Source of the DNA: Verrucomicrobiales bacterium
GTDB taxonomy: Bacteria > Verrucomicrobiota > Verrucomicrobiia > Limisphaerales > UBA11320
Reading direction: 5' to 3'
DNA: 64,000 nt
Assembly (NCBI GenBank): GCA_016793885.1
Contig: JAEUHE010000055.1
Location: 1-64,000 of the forward strand
Below, piece after piece: positions 54,851 to 63,538 of this stretch; the stretch's first letter is position 1, and each line of letters opens with the position of its first letter. A program made the translations under genes and the position numbers. The notes below the pieces were generated by a model. The model worked only from the letters and a program-made list of their open reading frames with translations, was not told where the DNA came from and did not search any database.

Positions 54851-56380
54851 TCAGGAAAATCGACAAGCCAGCTGATGATATAACTTCAAAAATGCGCCCT
54901 TGCCCTCACGAAAACCTTCCAGCCGAAAGGCCGCGGTCAGGGCCGCATACAGCAGGAGGGCGGCCCCCGACTCCAGAATCAGCCGGGCCCAGGTGTTGGG
55001 CCAGGTGATCAGGGTCATCCCATAGTAGACCAAAGCCGTGCTGACCACCGCAACCAGGAGCAACGGAACCACCGAACGAAGGATCTCAGACATACGGATA
55101 CCCATGGCCTTGGAGGCGAACAGGAGGTTGATCAGATAGGCGATCACGCCCGCGACCGCCAAACCGATGAGATAGCTGCGAATATCCATGACGAACAGCA
55201 TGGCCAGGTTCACCGTAAACACCGCCTTCTTCACCACCTCCGCCTTAAGGAACCCGGTCGAGTTCCCCGTCGCTTGAATCACCGCCCCGAGGGGGGCGCT
55301 CAACGGATAGACAAATGTTCCCATGAGCAGCAGCCGCAGATAGTCCACACACGGCAGCCACTTGGCCGAGAACAGGACCTTGACCACTTCCTCCGCGCTG
55401 ACAAACGCGACTCCAGACACGGCAAAGATCAACCAGGCCAGGGGCAAATAGACTTTCCGGAACGAGTGCGCCAAGAGCGCCTGATTGCTCTGAATGGTGC
55501 TGAAGGCCGGGAATAGCACCCGGGCCAAACTCCCCGCTCCGTACTCCGAGATCAAATTCTCGAGCAGTTTGGCGCGCTGGAAGAAACCCAACTCGCCGGT
55601 CGAGAACGCTTTCCCGATGATGAATACATCCAGACGGCGATAGAGGGTGTCAATCACACCCGAAGCAAACATCTTGGAGCCGAAATCCCACAGCTCGTGA
55701 AGGGCCTGAAACGAAAAATCTCGGGAAACTTTCCACTGGCACGCCGGAAGGATCGCGAGGGTAAACACCAGTGTCTGCAAAATCATCTGCCACACCAAGG
55801 CCCACACCCCATACCCGTGATTAGCCATCAGGACGGCGACGGTTCCGGAAACGATGGCTGAAAGAATCCTCGCCTTGCTGATGGGCTCAAACTGGAGATG
55901 CTTCGTGAGGTAGGCCGTCTGAATGGATGAGAGAGCATTCAGAATAAACAGGAGGCCGGTGGCCACGATCACACCCTGAAGCTCCGGCGCGGCATAGAGC
56001 CGGGCGAGCCACCCTGAGCAGGCGCACACGATGAGACACAGGCCGAAGGAAAGAACTAGGGAGCAATAAAAGGCAGAGTTGTAATGCAGTGGGGTCACCT
56101 TCTCGCTTTGGATCAGGGCGCTATACATGCCCGCCTCCGAGACCACGCCCGCGATCACCCCGATGGCACCCGCAATGGCCAGCAATCCAAAATGCTCCGG
56201 TGAGAGCAGCCTGGCCAAAATCGTGGTCACCAGCAGGTTTACCAACTGACACCCAAACTTACCTATAAAATCCCACTTGAGCGCGCGGAAGCTGCTGCGC
56301 TTCAGATCCGCCAACTTCTCCCGATCGGCCGCCAACGGGTCGGCAGCCGGATCTACGTCCGCGTGGTTCAGATTGGCCAT
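54851..56380 (-). CDS. Wzx-type polysaccharide flippase (MOP superfamily)
   Basis: 509 residues from ATG at 56380; the upstream in-frame extension overlaps the glycosyltransferase and is not supported. Twelve to fourteen hydrophobic helices start with ALKWDFIGKFGCQLVNLLVT and the family phrase RLLSPEHFGLLAIAGAIG. It would move lipid-linked sugar units across the inner membrane. A matching Wzy polymerase was not identified in this window. Confidence 0.9.
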   Translation of the reverse strand: MANLNHADVDPAADPLAADREKLADLKRSSFRALKWDFIGKFGCQLVNLLVTTILARLLSPEHFGLLAIAGAIGVIAGVVSEAGMYSALIQSEKVTPLHYNSAFYCSLVLSFGLCLIVCACSGWLARLYAAPELQGVIVATGLLFILNALSSIQTAYLTKHLQFEPISKARILSAIVSGTVAVLMANHGYGVWALVWQMILQTLVFTLAILPACQWKVSRDFSFQALHELWDFGSKMFASGVIDTLYRRLDVFIIGKAFSTGELGFFQRAKLLENLISEYGAGSLARVLFPAFSTIQSNQALLAHSFRKVYLPLAWLIFAVSGVAFVSAEEVVKVLFSAKWLPCVDYLRLLLMGTFVYPLSAPLGAVIQATGNSTGFLKAEVVKKAVFTVNLAMLFVMDIRSYLIGLAVAGVIAYLINLLFASKAMGIRMSEILRSVVPLLLVAVVSTALVYYGMTLITWPNTWARLILESGAALLLYAALTAAFRLEGFREGKGAFLKLYHQLACRFS

Positions 56381-56459
56381 GAAAGGGTGGGCAGATAGAA
56401 CAGATACTGATCCTTCGCACCGAACGGAGACAGATCCATGGGACACCTTTGATGCTGTC

Positions 56460-57470
56460 TCACGCGACCTTCTCAATGCCGCGCGGACGCTGGACGCTGG
56501 CTTCCTGCCGATAAGCGGCAGTGAGTTCCATCTCCCGGCGACGGAGCGTTCGTATTCGCGAGGTCTTGGCCAGCACTCGAAGGTCGCTGCCCAGGGCGGA
56601 GAACAGCAAGCCGACCCGCAGGCTGGAGACCAGCTTGAAGTAATCCAAAAAGTTGAAACGCTGGACGCGGATCCAGTTCTGGAGGAAGGAACGCTCGGAA
56701 CTCTTCAACAGGAAGACCTGACGCGACTCCCGCTCCTGCACATCGATACTCTCGTCGCGATCCTGGTTGGTATGGGAATGGGCATGCCCAACCGCCGCAT
56801 CGCTGACCAAAGCCAACCCGAGCCCGGCGGCGATGTAGCGACGGCAGAGATCATCATCCTCGCAATACATGAAGTAGATTTCATCGAACAAGCCCAACCG
56901 CTCCACCACATCGGCTCTGACCACAAAGCTGGAGCCCATGACTTTCGGAACCGCATAGGTTGTCCTTAAATTGCCCTCGATGGCATCCTTCACCAAGGAG
57001 GGACACTCCGACAGGTAGTGTTTGACATAAAAGCCCTCCATTTCGCGGAAGTCGTGCGAGAAGTTCAGCGGGGCGGTGATGGCGAGGCGGGGATCGGCGT
57101 AAAGGCTTCGCACCAGGCGCGTCAGGCATTGATCTCCCACCACCAGATCCTGATTCAAAATGGCCACCATGACCGCTCCGTCGCTGATGGCGGTGCGGGC
57201 TCCCAAATTGCACGCTTTTCCAAAGCCCAGCCGGGGCGGAGCCTCCAGAACATGAACCTCAGGAAACTCAACCGCCAGAGAAGCCAACTCCCCTCGGCGA
57301 ACGCTGTTTTCCACGATATAGATCCGACTGGCCCGGATGCCGTTGGCCAGGATGGACCTCAGGCAGGACTGAATGAAATCCTTACCATGGTAGTAGGGGA
57401 TCACAACCGCCACGCGGCTGAGATCAACCGGCCCTGTCGGCAAGCAGGAAGTATGGAACTGACCGGACAT
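56460..57470 (-). CDS. Family 2 glycosyltransferase
   Basis: 336 residues from ATG at 57470. The GT-A start is VAVVIPYYHGKDFIQSCLRS; ILNQDLVVG stands in the place of the DxD motif, and MYCEDDDLCRRYIAAGLGLA carries the catalytic Asp region. The family includes rhamnosyltransferases (RfbF/WbbL-like), which would suit the dTDP-sugar genes nearby. It is followed by the flippase and preceded by a methyltransferase. Confidence 0.9.
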   Translation of the reverse strand: MSGQFHTSCLPTGPVDLSRVAVVIPYYHGKDFIQSCLRSILANGIRASRIYIVENSVRRGELASLAVEFPEVHVLEAPPRLGFGKACNLGARTAISDGAVMVAILNQDLVVGDQCLTRLVRSLYADPRLAITAPLNFSHDFREMEGFYVKHYLSECPSLVKDAIEGNLRTTYAVPKVMGSSFVVRADVVERLGLFDEIYFMYCEDDDLCRRYIAAGLGLALVSDAAVGHAHSHTNQDRDESIDVQERESRQVFLLKSSERSFLQNWIRVQRFNFLDYFKLVSSLRVGLLFSALGSDLRVLAKTSRIRTLRRREMELTAAYRQEASVQRPRGIEKVA

Positions 57471-57523
57471 AATCAAACGATCAAACGAGACGATTAGGCT
57501 CCCTCGGTGGTGGCTAACAGTGG

Positions 57524-58123
57524 TTAGGGCTGACGTGCGTCATTTCGCGGACGCACCTTCAAAAGTTCCCAGGCAGTCGGGGAGGCGAGCCGACGAATCT
57601 CCACCCCGTCAAGCATCTCATACCCAGCCTCCCGTACGAAACGTCGAACCTTCCGTAGACACTTATTGTTGAAGGCCAACGGATTATTCTTCTTGTGCAT
57701 CGAGATCACGAAAAAGCCGTTCGGGGACAAAGACTTCTCAAACTGTCGAAGCGGCGACACAGGGTCGTGCATATAATACAAAACCTCGTTGAAGAGAATC
57801 ACATCCCACTTCCGCGATGGCTTGAACTCCTCAATTGGGCTGCACACATAACTGTCCTGCTCCCGCTTGGGTTGGATGGCATTGAGCGCCGACTCGGCAA
57901 TATCGAGCCCGGTAAAATGGTTGATTCGCTCCAAATCCAAGTGTTGCAGCATCACGCCGTGGCCACACCCAACGTCCAGGAGGCTCAAGGAGGGGCCAAA
58001 AGAATGGATCCAGCCGGCAACGACCTTGTAACGAGCGAAGTCAGGGCTACTTGCCAGGTTCTCCCACTTGCCAGCCTGATACTCATTCTCCCAGGCGGCG
58101 CGATCTTGTTTGACGAGCGACAT
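57524..58123 (-). CDS. Class I SAM-dependent methyltransferase
   Basis: 199 residues from ATG at 58123; 28 further in-frame residues upstream look unlike coding sequence and give no better start. Motif I LLDVGCGHGVM is at 48-58, GLDIAESALNAIQ gives the acidic motif II, and DVILFNEVLYYMHDP motif IV. Probably methylates a sugar of the exopolysaccharide or its precursor. The C-terminal half matches sugar-modifying methyltransferases only in general outline. Confidence 0.88.
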   Translation of the reverse strand: MSLVKQDRAAWENEYQAGKWENLASSPDFARYKVVAGWIHSFGPSLSLLDVGCGHGVMLQHLDLERINHFTGLDIAESALNAIQPKREQDSYVCSPIEEFKPSRKWDVILFNEVLYYMHDPVSPLRQFEKSLSPNGFFVISMHKKNNPLAFNNKCLRKVRRFVREAGYEMLDGVEIRRLASPTAWELLKVRPRNDARQP

Positions 58124-58260
58124 GTCAGCGAAAAGGAAGCAGTTGTCGGGCCGAAGCAACGACCCCTCAGGTCCGACAACCATGAAAGTAGTCGAAAAAA
58201 ACCGCAAGCGGATACGGATCGAAACTCAGTGGGTCCTGGCGGACATCGTCAGACCCGTCG

Positions 58261-60027
58261 CTAGGGCGAGGTCACCTGGCGAAGGCGTTGGGGAGCCTCG
58301 CTATCAGGGCTGTTAAAGAACCTCCGCTGCGCCGGTATCAATGCCACCATCGGCTGCAGATCCGGTCCGAGAGCAGGCCAACGGAGATCCGACGGCCACC
58401 AAGCGGGCTTGGCAGCATGATACAAGGAAGCGGGCAGGACCCGATCGGTGATCTTGCTGTCCCAATTGGTCTTTTTAGTCGCGTAATCAAAATTGCCGTG
58501 GCGAAGCAAGGTGCCAGCCACCCCCAGGTCCAGGGCCATGATGTCTTTTGAGGGCGGGTTCGTACCCGTATATCCATTGTTGGCCATGCCGGGATAACCG
58601 AGCCGATATATCGTCGGGACGCGATAGCTGTAGTTATTGGTAAAAGTCTCATAGGCTCCAGTCCAATTGGGGAGGCCTAAGACATTGCCCACGATATTGA
58701 AATTCCGAGACCAGCGGCAAAGATCCACCGCCTTTTGATTGAGGGTCAAGGTGGGGTGCGACCCGCTGAAAAAATTGCGAAAGGCGGTGATCTCACTGGC
58801 CGACCCGAAGTACCCGTCGGACTGCAGCATCGAGCCCACATTGCCCTCGTAGAGATTCATGACGTTGTGGGGCCCGTGATTGCAGTTAAAGTCGCCGCCG
58901 ATGAGCACCGACCCGCTTTGAGGATTGTGGCTGTAATTGTAGGCCACAACGCAGCCCGACGAACTGCCGGAAAGCATGGTCGAGGGAAAGGCGCTCTCGA
59001 TGATGTTGTCCTCGATCAGGAAGCCGGTGTTGTGGGTGTAAAGCTCGATTCCGGCGCCGGAGTTGGCTCCGTAGCTGAAGGCCTCATGAACATAACACTC
59101 GCGCACCTCGTTCAGCACGGTATAGAAGCCAAACACATGCGCAGCACTGGCCTTGTGGGTCTCGACTCCCTTGAGCCAGCAGCCATAGGTTTGCTGCAGC
59201 GAGATAAGATAGGCGGACACGTTCGAAGCGGCGCTGATGGTAAGATCCTCAATGCCGGAAGCGTGGGTCAGAAAAAGATCGTGATGCTTGAACGTGGGCT
59301 TGTTCGTAAAGTCGTAAACAAGCGGGGGCCAAATCGTCAACTTGGTCCCTTCAATCTTGACCACCTTGGCCATCTGCCGAGTCATGTTGATGGTGGATCC
59401 CGTGTGTTTGACGGTAGGCAGGTTGGTTTGCCAGATCTTTAGCAGGGTTCGGTCCACCGTCAGCCCAGCCGCCGACGAAACCACGATGTTTGAACTTCCC
59501 TTGGTAAAGCCCGAGATAATCGCCCGCTCAGCTGCCGGGCTCTCACGGAAGGTGCCCATCGAGAAAAAGCCGCTGCAGTTGTTAACTGTGTCAGCGATGA
59601 TGACCGTCTTCCCCATGCCCTCTCCCCGCAGCGTCACCCCGTCGCTCCGAATACTCAAACAGCTCTTGGCCAAATACCGCCCAGCCGGGAGGAAAACAAC
59701 CTTGTTGGAAGGGCAGGCTCGCAGGGCCGCCTCGATCGCCGGAGCGTCGTTGGCAATACCATCCCCTTTGGCCACGATATTAGTACCAGGGATGGAGACC
59801 CTGACGTTGCAGAAAATACTGGTCCGGTTCGGGATTCCACCCGGGACGCCTACCATCCCTCGCGACCAGTTAATGCGCCGCCCGGTCGGTATGATCTCCC
59901 CTGACGCCGAGCCGGTCAAAAGCACCATCGCCAGCAGCCCTAAAACCGGCATCCATCCGAACAAGCGCCGCCTGCAGGACGAAACCTGCTCAGACACAGG
60001 ACAAAGATGAGAACTTATCCGACACAT
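58261..60027 (-). CDS. Secreted right-handed beta-helix protein (pectate-lyase/GH28-like)
   Basis: 588 residues. A signal peptide runs to about residue 43 (VLLTGSASG). The start KGDGIANDAPAIEAALRACP and VVFLPAGRYLAKSCLSI is the marker of Pectate_lyase_3-type beta-helix proteins, followed by repeated coils with NIIESAF and CVVAYNYSHN. Such proteins in exopolysaccharide loci may cut, modify or bind the polymer during export. AAGG sits 6 nt before the ATG at 60027. No catalytic residues were assigned with confidence. Confidence 0.8.
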   Translation of the reverse strand: MCRISSHLCPVSEQVSSCRRRLFGWMPVLGLLAMVLLTGSASGEIIPTGRRINWSRGMVGVPGGIPNRTSIFCNVRVSIPGTNIVAKGDGIANDAPAIEAALRACPSNKVVFLPAGRYLAKSCLSIRSDGVTLRGEGMGKTVIIADTVNNCSGFFSMGTFRESPAAERAIISGFTKGSSNIVVSSAAGLTVDRTLLKIWQTNLPTVKHTGSTINMTRQMAKVVKIEGTKLTIWPPLVYDFTNKPTFKHHDLFLTHASGIEDLTISAASNVSAYLISLQQTYGCWLKGVETHKASAAHVFGFYTVLNEVRECYVHEAFSYGANSGAGIELYTHNTGFLIEDNIIESAFPSTMLSGSSSGCVVAYNYSHNPQSGSVLIGGDFNCNHGPHNVMNLYEGNVGSMLQSDGYFGSASEITAFRNFFSGSHPTLTLNQKAVDLCRWSRNFNIVGNVLGLPNWTGAYETFTNNYSYRVPTIYRLGYPGMANNGYTGTNPPSKDIMALDLGVAGTLLRHGNFDYATKKTNWDSKITDRVLPASLYHAAKPAWWPSDLRWPALGPDLQPMVALIPAQRRFFNSPDSEAPQRLRQVTSP

Positions 60028-60233
60028 GGCAGCCTTAAAGCAGCTTCAATACCATAACAGAACCCAAACCCGGTGACCATCCACCCGGCAACAGAACACC
60101 TCAATGCCAGATGTCAAGTGAACGGAGCGAACCGGAAGATGATGCCGGAGTAGACGCGGTTACGTTCGAACCAGACGGGTTTTGCCTCGCACGCTCCGGT
60201 CTCCAACAGTCACTGCAGAAATAGCAGCCATGC
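60028..60233. other. Intergenic gap upstream of the beta-helix gene
   Basis: 206 bases without a gene. On the minus strand a TTGACA (60117-60112) is present, but I see no good -10 at the proper distance. A sigma-54-like GG...GC pair nearby (60087-60101) has the wrong spacing. The region probably holds the beta-helix gene's promoter, which cannot be fixed from sequence. Confidence 0.4.
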
Positions 60234-61205
60234 TCAGGGAACCGAACTAACGGGCTTATTTAGTGAAATAGTATTGTTGAGGCGTTTTGCCAGTTCAAGG
60301 GAAAACAGCCTCGAGCCTTGACGGTTAAGATGCTGGGAGTTGTAAAAGTGTTCCCGCTTCGCACAAACCTCCGATTCGCTGAAATCCATGAATGTGGCGT
60401 GCCCTTTCTCTGCCACCTGCCTGAACATGCCCATGAGTTCCTGCCGGTTGCTGGTGAGCCGCTGCATCTCGAGATACTCCGGAGAGTAGCACAACACCAA
60501 AGGTATTCCTCGGCTATGACAAAGCCGGATCAGGGACTCCACCTGCTCCACCCCCTTGGGGTCAATTTGGATTTTGAAGCCGTCACGATGCTGCTCCTTG
60601 AATCGCTCAAAATCACCAGTCCACTGAGTATCCCTCGGGTTGTAGCCTCGGAAATGATCCTCTCTCGGATGAATGCCAAACCAGGCGGCAAAACCCCTGA
60701 GCCAGGTAAACCGCATGTCCTCGACGACATACCCGTAGATCGGCAGATACTTCCACCTCCAAGCCTGCGGATGAATTTTCAGCAGAGCCCCATAGAGGGA
60801 CTCGTCGTGCAAATAGGGCATGTACTGAGCCGGATCATACACCTCGTCGGTCGGAATAAAGGTGTGCGGATCCAGGTTCTGGATAACCAGCTCCGGCTTG
60901 TCGTTCTGGCGCAGATACGCCTCTAGAACCGCAACTTGCATATCGATGTGCGATCCATTGCGTCCCAGGTTATAAGCCGTGCGCCCGGTCTGCTGCTGGA
61001 TCAAGACCGGATCGTAGTGAACCAAGGCCCGCGAGGATCCATTGATGACAATCTGCGCATTCACCTTTCCAGACATGGCGGCGTTGAAGGCGCCCTTGTC
61101 CGAGGTTTTGATCCGACGCAATCCCGAGTCGATGGCAGCATCCAAACCAAAGGCCACGACCGCACACAACAGGAAAAACGCGGCTATTCTTGAAAATCCG
61201 TGCAT
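60234..61205 (-). CDS. SGNH-like membrane-anchored partner of the MBOAT protein (DltD/AlgJ-like)
   Basis: 323 residues from ATG at 61205. One N-terminal membrane helix (about 7-24), then a periplasmic SGNH-like domain with NGSSRA at 55-60 (candidate nucleophile Ser57) and a C-terminal NSQHLNRQG in which His292 fits the catalytic His, but Asn replaces the usual Asp of the DxxH pair. The gene starts 10 nt after the MBOAT stop. In DltB/DltD and AlgI/AlgJ pairs such proteins hand the acyl group to the polymer. Confidence 0.7.
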   Translation of the reverse strand: MHGFSRIAAFFLLCAVVAFGLDAAIDSGLRRIKTSDKGAFNAAMSGKVNAQIVINGSSRALVHYDPVLIQQQTGRTAYNLGRNGSHIDMQVAVLEAYLRQNDKPELVIQNLDPHTFIPTDEVYDPAQYMPYLHDESLYGALLKIHPQAWRWKYLPIYGYVVEDMRFTWLRGFAAWFGIHPREDHFRGYNPRDTQWTGDFERFKEQHRDGFKIQIDPKGVEQVESLIRLCHSRGIPLVLCYSPEYLEMQRLTSNRQELMGMFRQVAEKGHATFMDFSESEVCAKREHFYNSQHLNRQGSRLFSLELAKRLNNTISLNKPVSSVP

Positions 61206-61215
61206 GAGTTCAGAG

Positions 61216-62655
61216 TTAGAACTGGAAATAGATAAACTCAGCCTTCCGATAGACCCCAAAGAAAACCACCGAATAAAAGAAAGTCAAATAGCACGCCCAC
61301 CGGGGAACCAATGGCAGCCGGACCCAAAGACGATCAAACCAAACCGCCCCACGCAGCAACTGGCCGATCTCCAGAAGCAGAATGCTCAGGATGGCCACCG
61401 GCAACTGTCGCAGCAGAAAGTGCTCGGTAGCCACTGCACCCAAATCCCAATTCACGGCCAAATGAGTCAGAATGTAGTGAGCGTCAGACATCGACTTCGC
61501 CCTGAAGAGCACCCAAGCAATACAAGTCAGGAAGAACGTGGTCAGCAACATGATTACCTTTCGAGCGAGCGTATCCCGGCCCAATCCAACTCCACCGAAC
61601 AAACGGTCCCTGAGCGGTAGAGTCAGCGCGCCGCAGACTAGGTAAAGCCCGTTTAAGAAACCCCAAAACACATAGGTCCAGTTGGCTCCATGCCACAAGC
61701 CGCTTATCCCAAACGTGATCAAAACATTCCTCGCCCAGCGAACCCGATCCACCCGACTCCCCCCCAAGGGCACATAGACGTAGTCCTTAAACCAAGTCGA
61801 AAGGGATATGTGCCAACGTTTCCAGAACTCGCCCACCGACAGCGACCAATACGGTGTGTTAAAGTTTTCCATCAGGTTAAAGCCCAGCACCCGGGCAGTG
61901 CCCAAGGCGATGTCGGAGTAACCGGAGAAGTCACAGTAGATCTGATAGGCGAAGAAGACGGTCGCCAGGGTCAGTTGCAAGCCGGTGCACTGTTGGGGCG
62001 CCCCATAGACATCGTTGACGTAAATCGCCAACCGGTCAGCAACCACCAGTTTCTTAAAGAAGCCCCACGCCATCCTCCTCAGCCCGATGCATGCATCCGT
62101 CGCGTTGAAATCCTTCAGCTCGCTAAACTGATGCAACAGATTCTGCGGCCGCTCAATGGGACCCGCTACGAGCTGAGGAAAAAACATCACGAACGTCGAA
62201 TACTTGATGAAGTCCGGTTCGGCCTTCTGACGCCCGTAGTAAACCTCCACCACATAGCTCAAACTCTGGAACGTGTGGAATGAGAGGCCGATGGGCAGGA
62301 GAATGTTCGAAGCGCCAAGGGAGACTTTCCAGCCAAACAGGCCGGCCAGGCCAACGAAATTTCCCATGAAGAAATCAAAATACTTGAAGACGAACAGCAC
62401 GGCGCAAGTCGCCACGAGGCTGAATACCAAGAGCGAGCGCCGCCTTGGCCCCTGGCTGGCCTCGATCTTCAGGCCGCAGACATAATCGATCAGGATCGTG
62501 ACAAACAGGATCAGGATATACTGCGGAACAAAGAACATGTAGAAGACGCAGCTCGCCACCAGAAGCATGGGAAGCCGCATCGACTTGGGCCCCATAAAGA
62601 ACAGGGCGCAGACGATCGGAAAAAACAGCGCAAACTCAAGTGAATTGAACAGCAT
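61216..62655 (-). CDS. MBOAT O-acyltransferase (AlgI/DltB-like)
   Basis: 479 residues with about 11 membrane helices. The family signatures are PQLVAGPIERP, EFWKRWHISLSTWFKDYVYV (His282) and the catalytic GLWHGANWTYVFWG (His322). Members move acyl groups from a cytoplasmic donor to extracellular polysaccharide: AlgI in alginate acetylation and DltB with the carrier protein DltC. An SGNH-like partner follows after 10 nt. Donor is unknown; both acetyl and a carrier-bound acyl are possible. Confidence 0.95.
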   Translation of the reverse strand: MLFNSLEFALFFPIVCALFFMGPKSMRLPMLLVASCVFYMFFVPQYILILFVTILIDYVCGLKIEASQGPRRRSLLVFSLVATCAVLFVFKYFDFFMGNFVGLAGLFGWKVSLGASNILLPIGLSFHTFQSLSYVVEVYYGRQKAEPDFIKYSTFVMFFPQLVAGPIERPQNLLHQFSELKDFNATDACIGLRRMAWGFFKKLVVADRLAIYVNDVYGAPQQCTGLQLTLATVFFAYQIYCDFSGYSDIALGTARVLGFNLMENFNTPYWSLSVGEFWKRWHISLSTWFKDYVYVPLGGSRVDRVRWARNVLITFGISGLWHGANWTYVFWGFLNGLYLVCGALTLPLRDRLFGGVGLGRDTLARKVIMLLTTFFLTCIAWVLFRAKSMSDAHYILTHLAVNWDLGAVATEHFLLRQLPVAILSILLLEIGQLLRGAVWFDRLWVRLPLVPRWACYLTFFYSVVFFGVYRKAEFIYFQF

Positions 62656-62721
62656 GACTCGCTAAGCAGATATCGAAAGACTTGGCCCGGGACTCAAGCA
62701 GGGAAACATGGACAATTTTAA

Positions 62722-63522
62722 TTACCGCGAAACTGATGCGGGCTCTGAATGCCTGGCATTCGGCACCAATCCCAGGTGCTCCAACGCGGCCCCCACCGGC
62801 AGGACCCGCGCTCCCGAGTCCCCCACCGCAGCGACTACTTCTCGAAAAAACCCGGTTGTAACCCCGTAACGCGTGGGGGACGCTTCCACATCATGGGTGG
62901 AAAAAATAAGCCAGCCCTGGCAACGCACCGTCTGCTCGATCGCCTGCCTGACCGCACCCATGTTCTCACCAACCTGCTCCAGGAAGAAGGAACGGAGATG
63001 ATTCAAATCGAGTCGGCCCTGATTGCAAGCCTGCCCGCCTCCGCGACAGCCGGCAAAACGCGCGCCGGACCGCCGCTTCACGCCGGGGTTGGGACAGCTG
63101 ATCGGATAGGACAGCGTCGGGAACACAGCACCAGGAAACCGACTGGTCAGGAAGCGCTGGTTTTGCTCGATCCCCGCCTCGAACTCCGCAGCAGGCGTGT
63201 CCCAAGAGTGAAGATGCCCAAAGGTATGGCATCCCAGTTCGTGGCGCTGCGCCAACAGAACCGGCAAATCGTCCAGGTCAAAGATCCTGCCTGTCGGAGC
63301 GATCGTCCCGGCCAGTCCGAACGAGGTGTAGTAGGTGCCCTGCCAGCCGCGATCGCTGAGCATCGAGCCGGCTGCCAGCAAGGCGGACTTCGGAAAGTCA
63401 TCGAAGCTGAAGGAAATAATGGGAGTCTCCGTCCTCAGGAACGCGTCCCGCCGGGCAAAGTGTTCGGCTCGCTCCCGCCGCAGCCGATCACGTATCCGCA
63501 ACCATAAATGCATTCCAGCCAT
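62722..63522 (-). CDS. NodB-type polysaccharide deacetylase
   Basis: 266 residues from ATG at 63522 (ATG at 63513 possible). SFSFDDFPKSALLAAG has the Asp41-Asp42 pair, and GCHTFGHLHSWDTP the H-x3-H pair (His99, His103) of the metal site. The C-terminal part holds FSTHDVEASP, a typical last motif. There is no clear signal peptide. It probably removes N-acetyl groups from a polysaccharide precursor. It lies 16 nt after the glycosyltransferase and 66 nt before the MBOAT gene. Confidence 0.88.
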   Translation of the reverse strand: MAGMHLWLRIRDRLRRERAEHFARRDAFLRTETPIISFSFDDFPKSALLAAGSMLSDRGWQGTYYTSFGLAGTIAPTGRIFDLDDLPVLLAQRHELGCHTFGHLHSWDTPAAEFEAGIEQNQRFLTSRFPGAVFPTLSYPISCPNPGVKRRSGARFAGCRGGGQACNQGRLDLNHLRSFFLEQVGENMGAVRQAIEQTVRCQGWLIFSTHDVEASPTRYGVTTGFFREVVAAVGDSGARVLPVGAALEHLGLVPNARHSEPASVSR

Positions 63523-63538
63523 GATGGGTATGCCTGGG

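Noticed and set aside
54851-56476. A longer flippase start that overlaps the glycosyltransferase
   Set aside because: The extra 32 residues are hydrophilic and unlike the family; ATG at 56380 gives the expected length.
629-60027. PEP-CTERM-type sorting tags on the exported proteins
   Set aside because: The C-termini of the protease, beta-helix protein, TPR protein and pseudopilins were read; none has a tag followed by a hydrophobic helix and basic end.
60087-60101. Sigma-54-type promoter upstream of the beta-helix gene
   Set aside because: The GG and GC pairs are one base too close for the -24/-12 spacing; no matching second site was seen.
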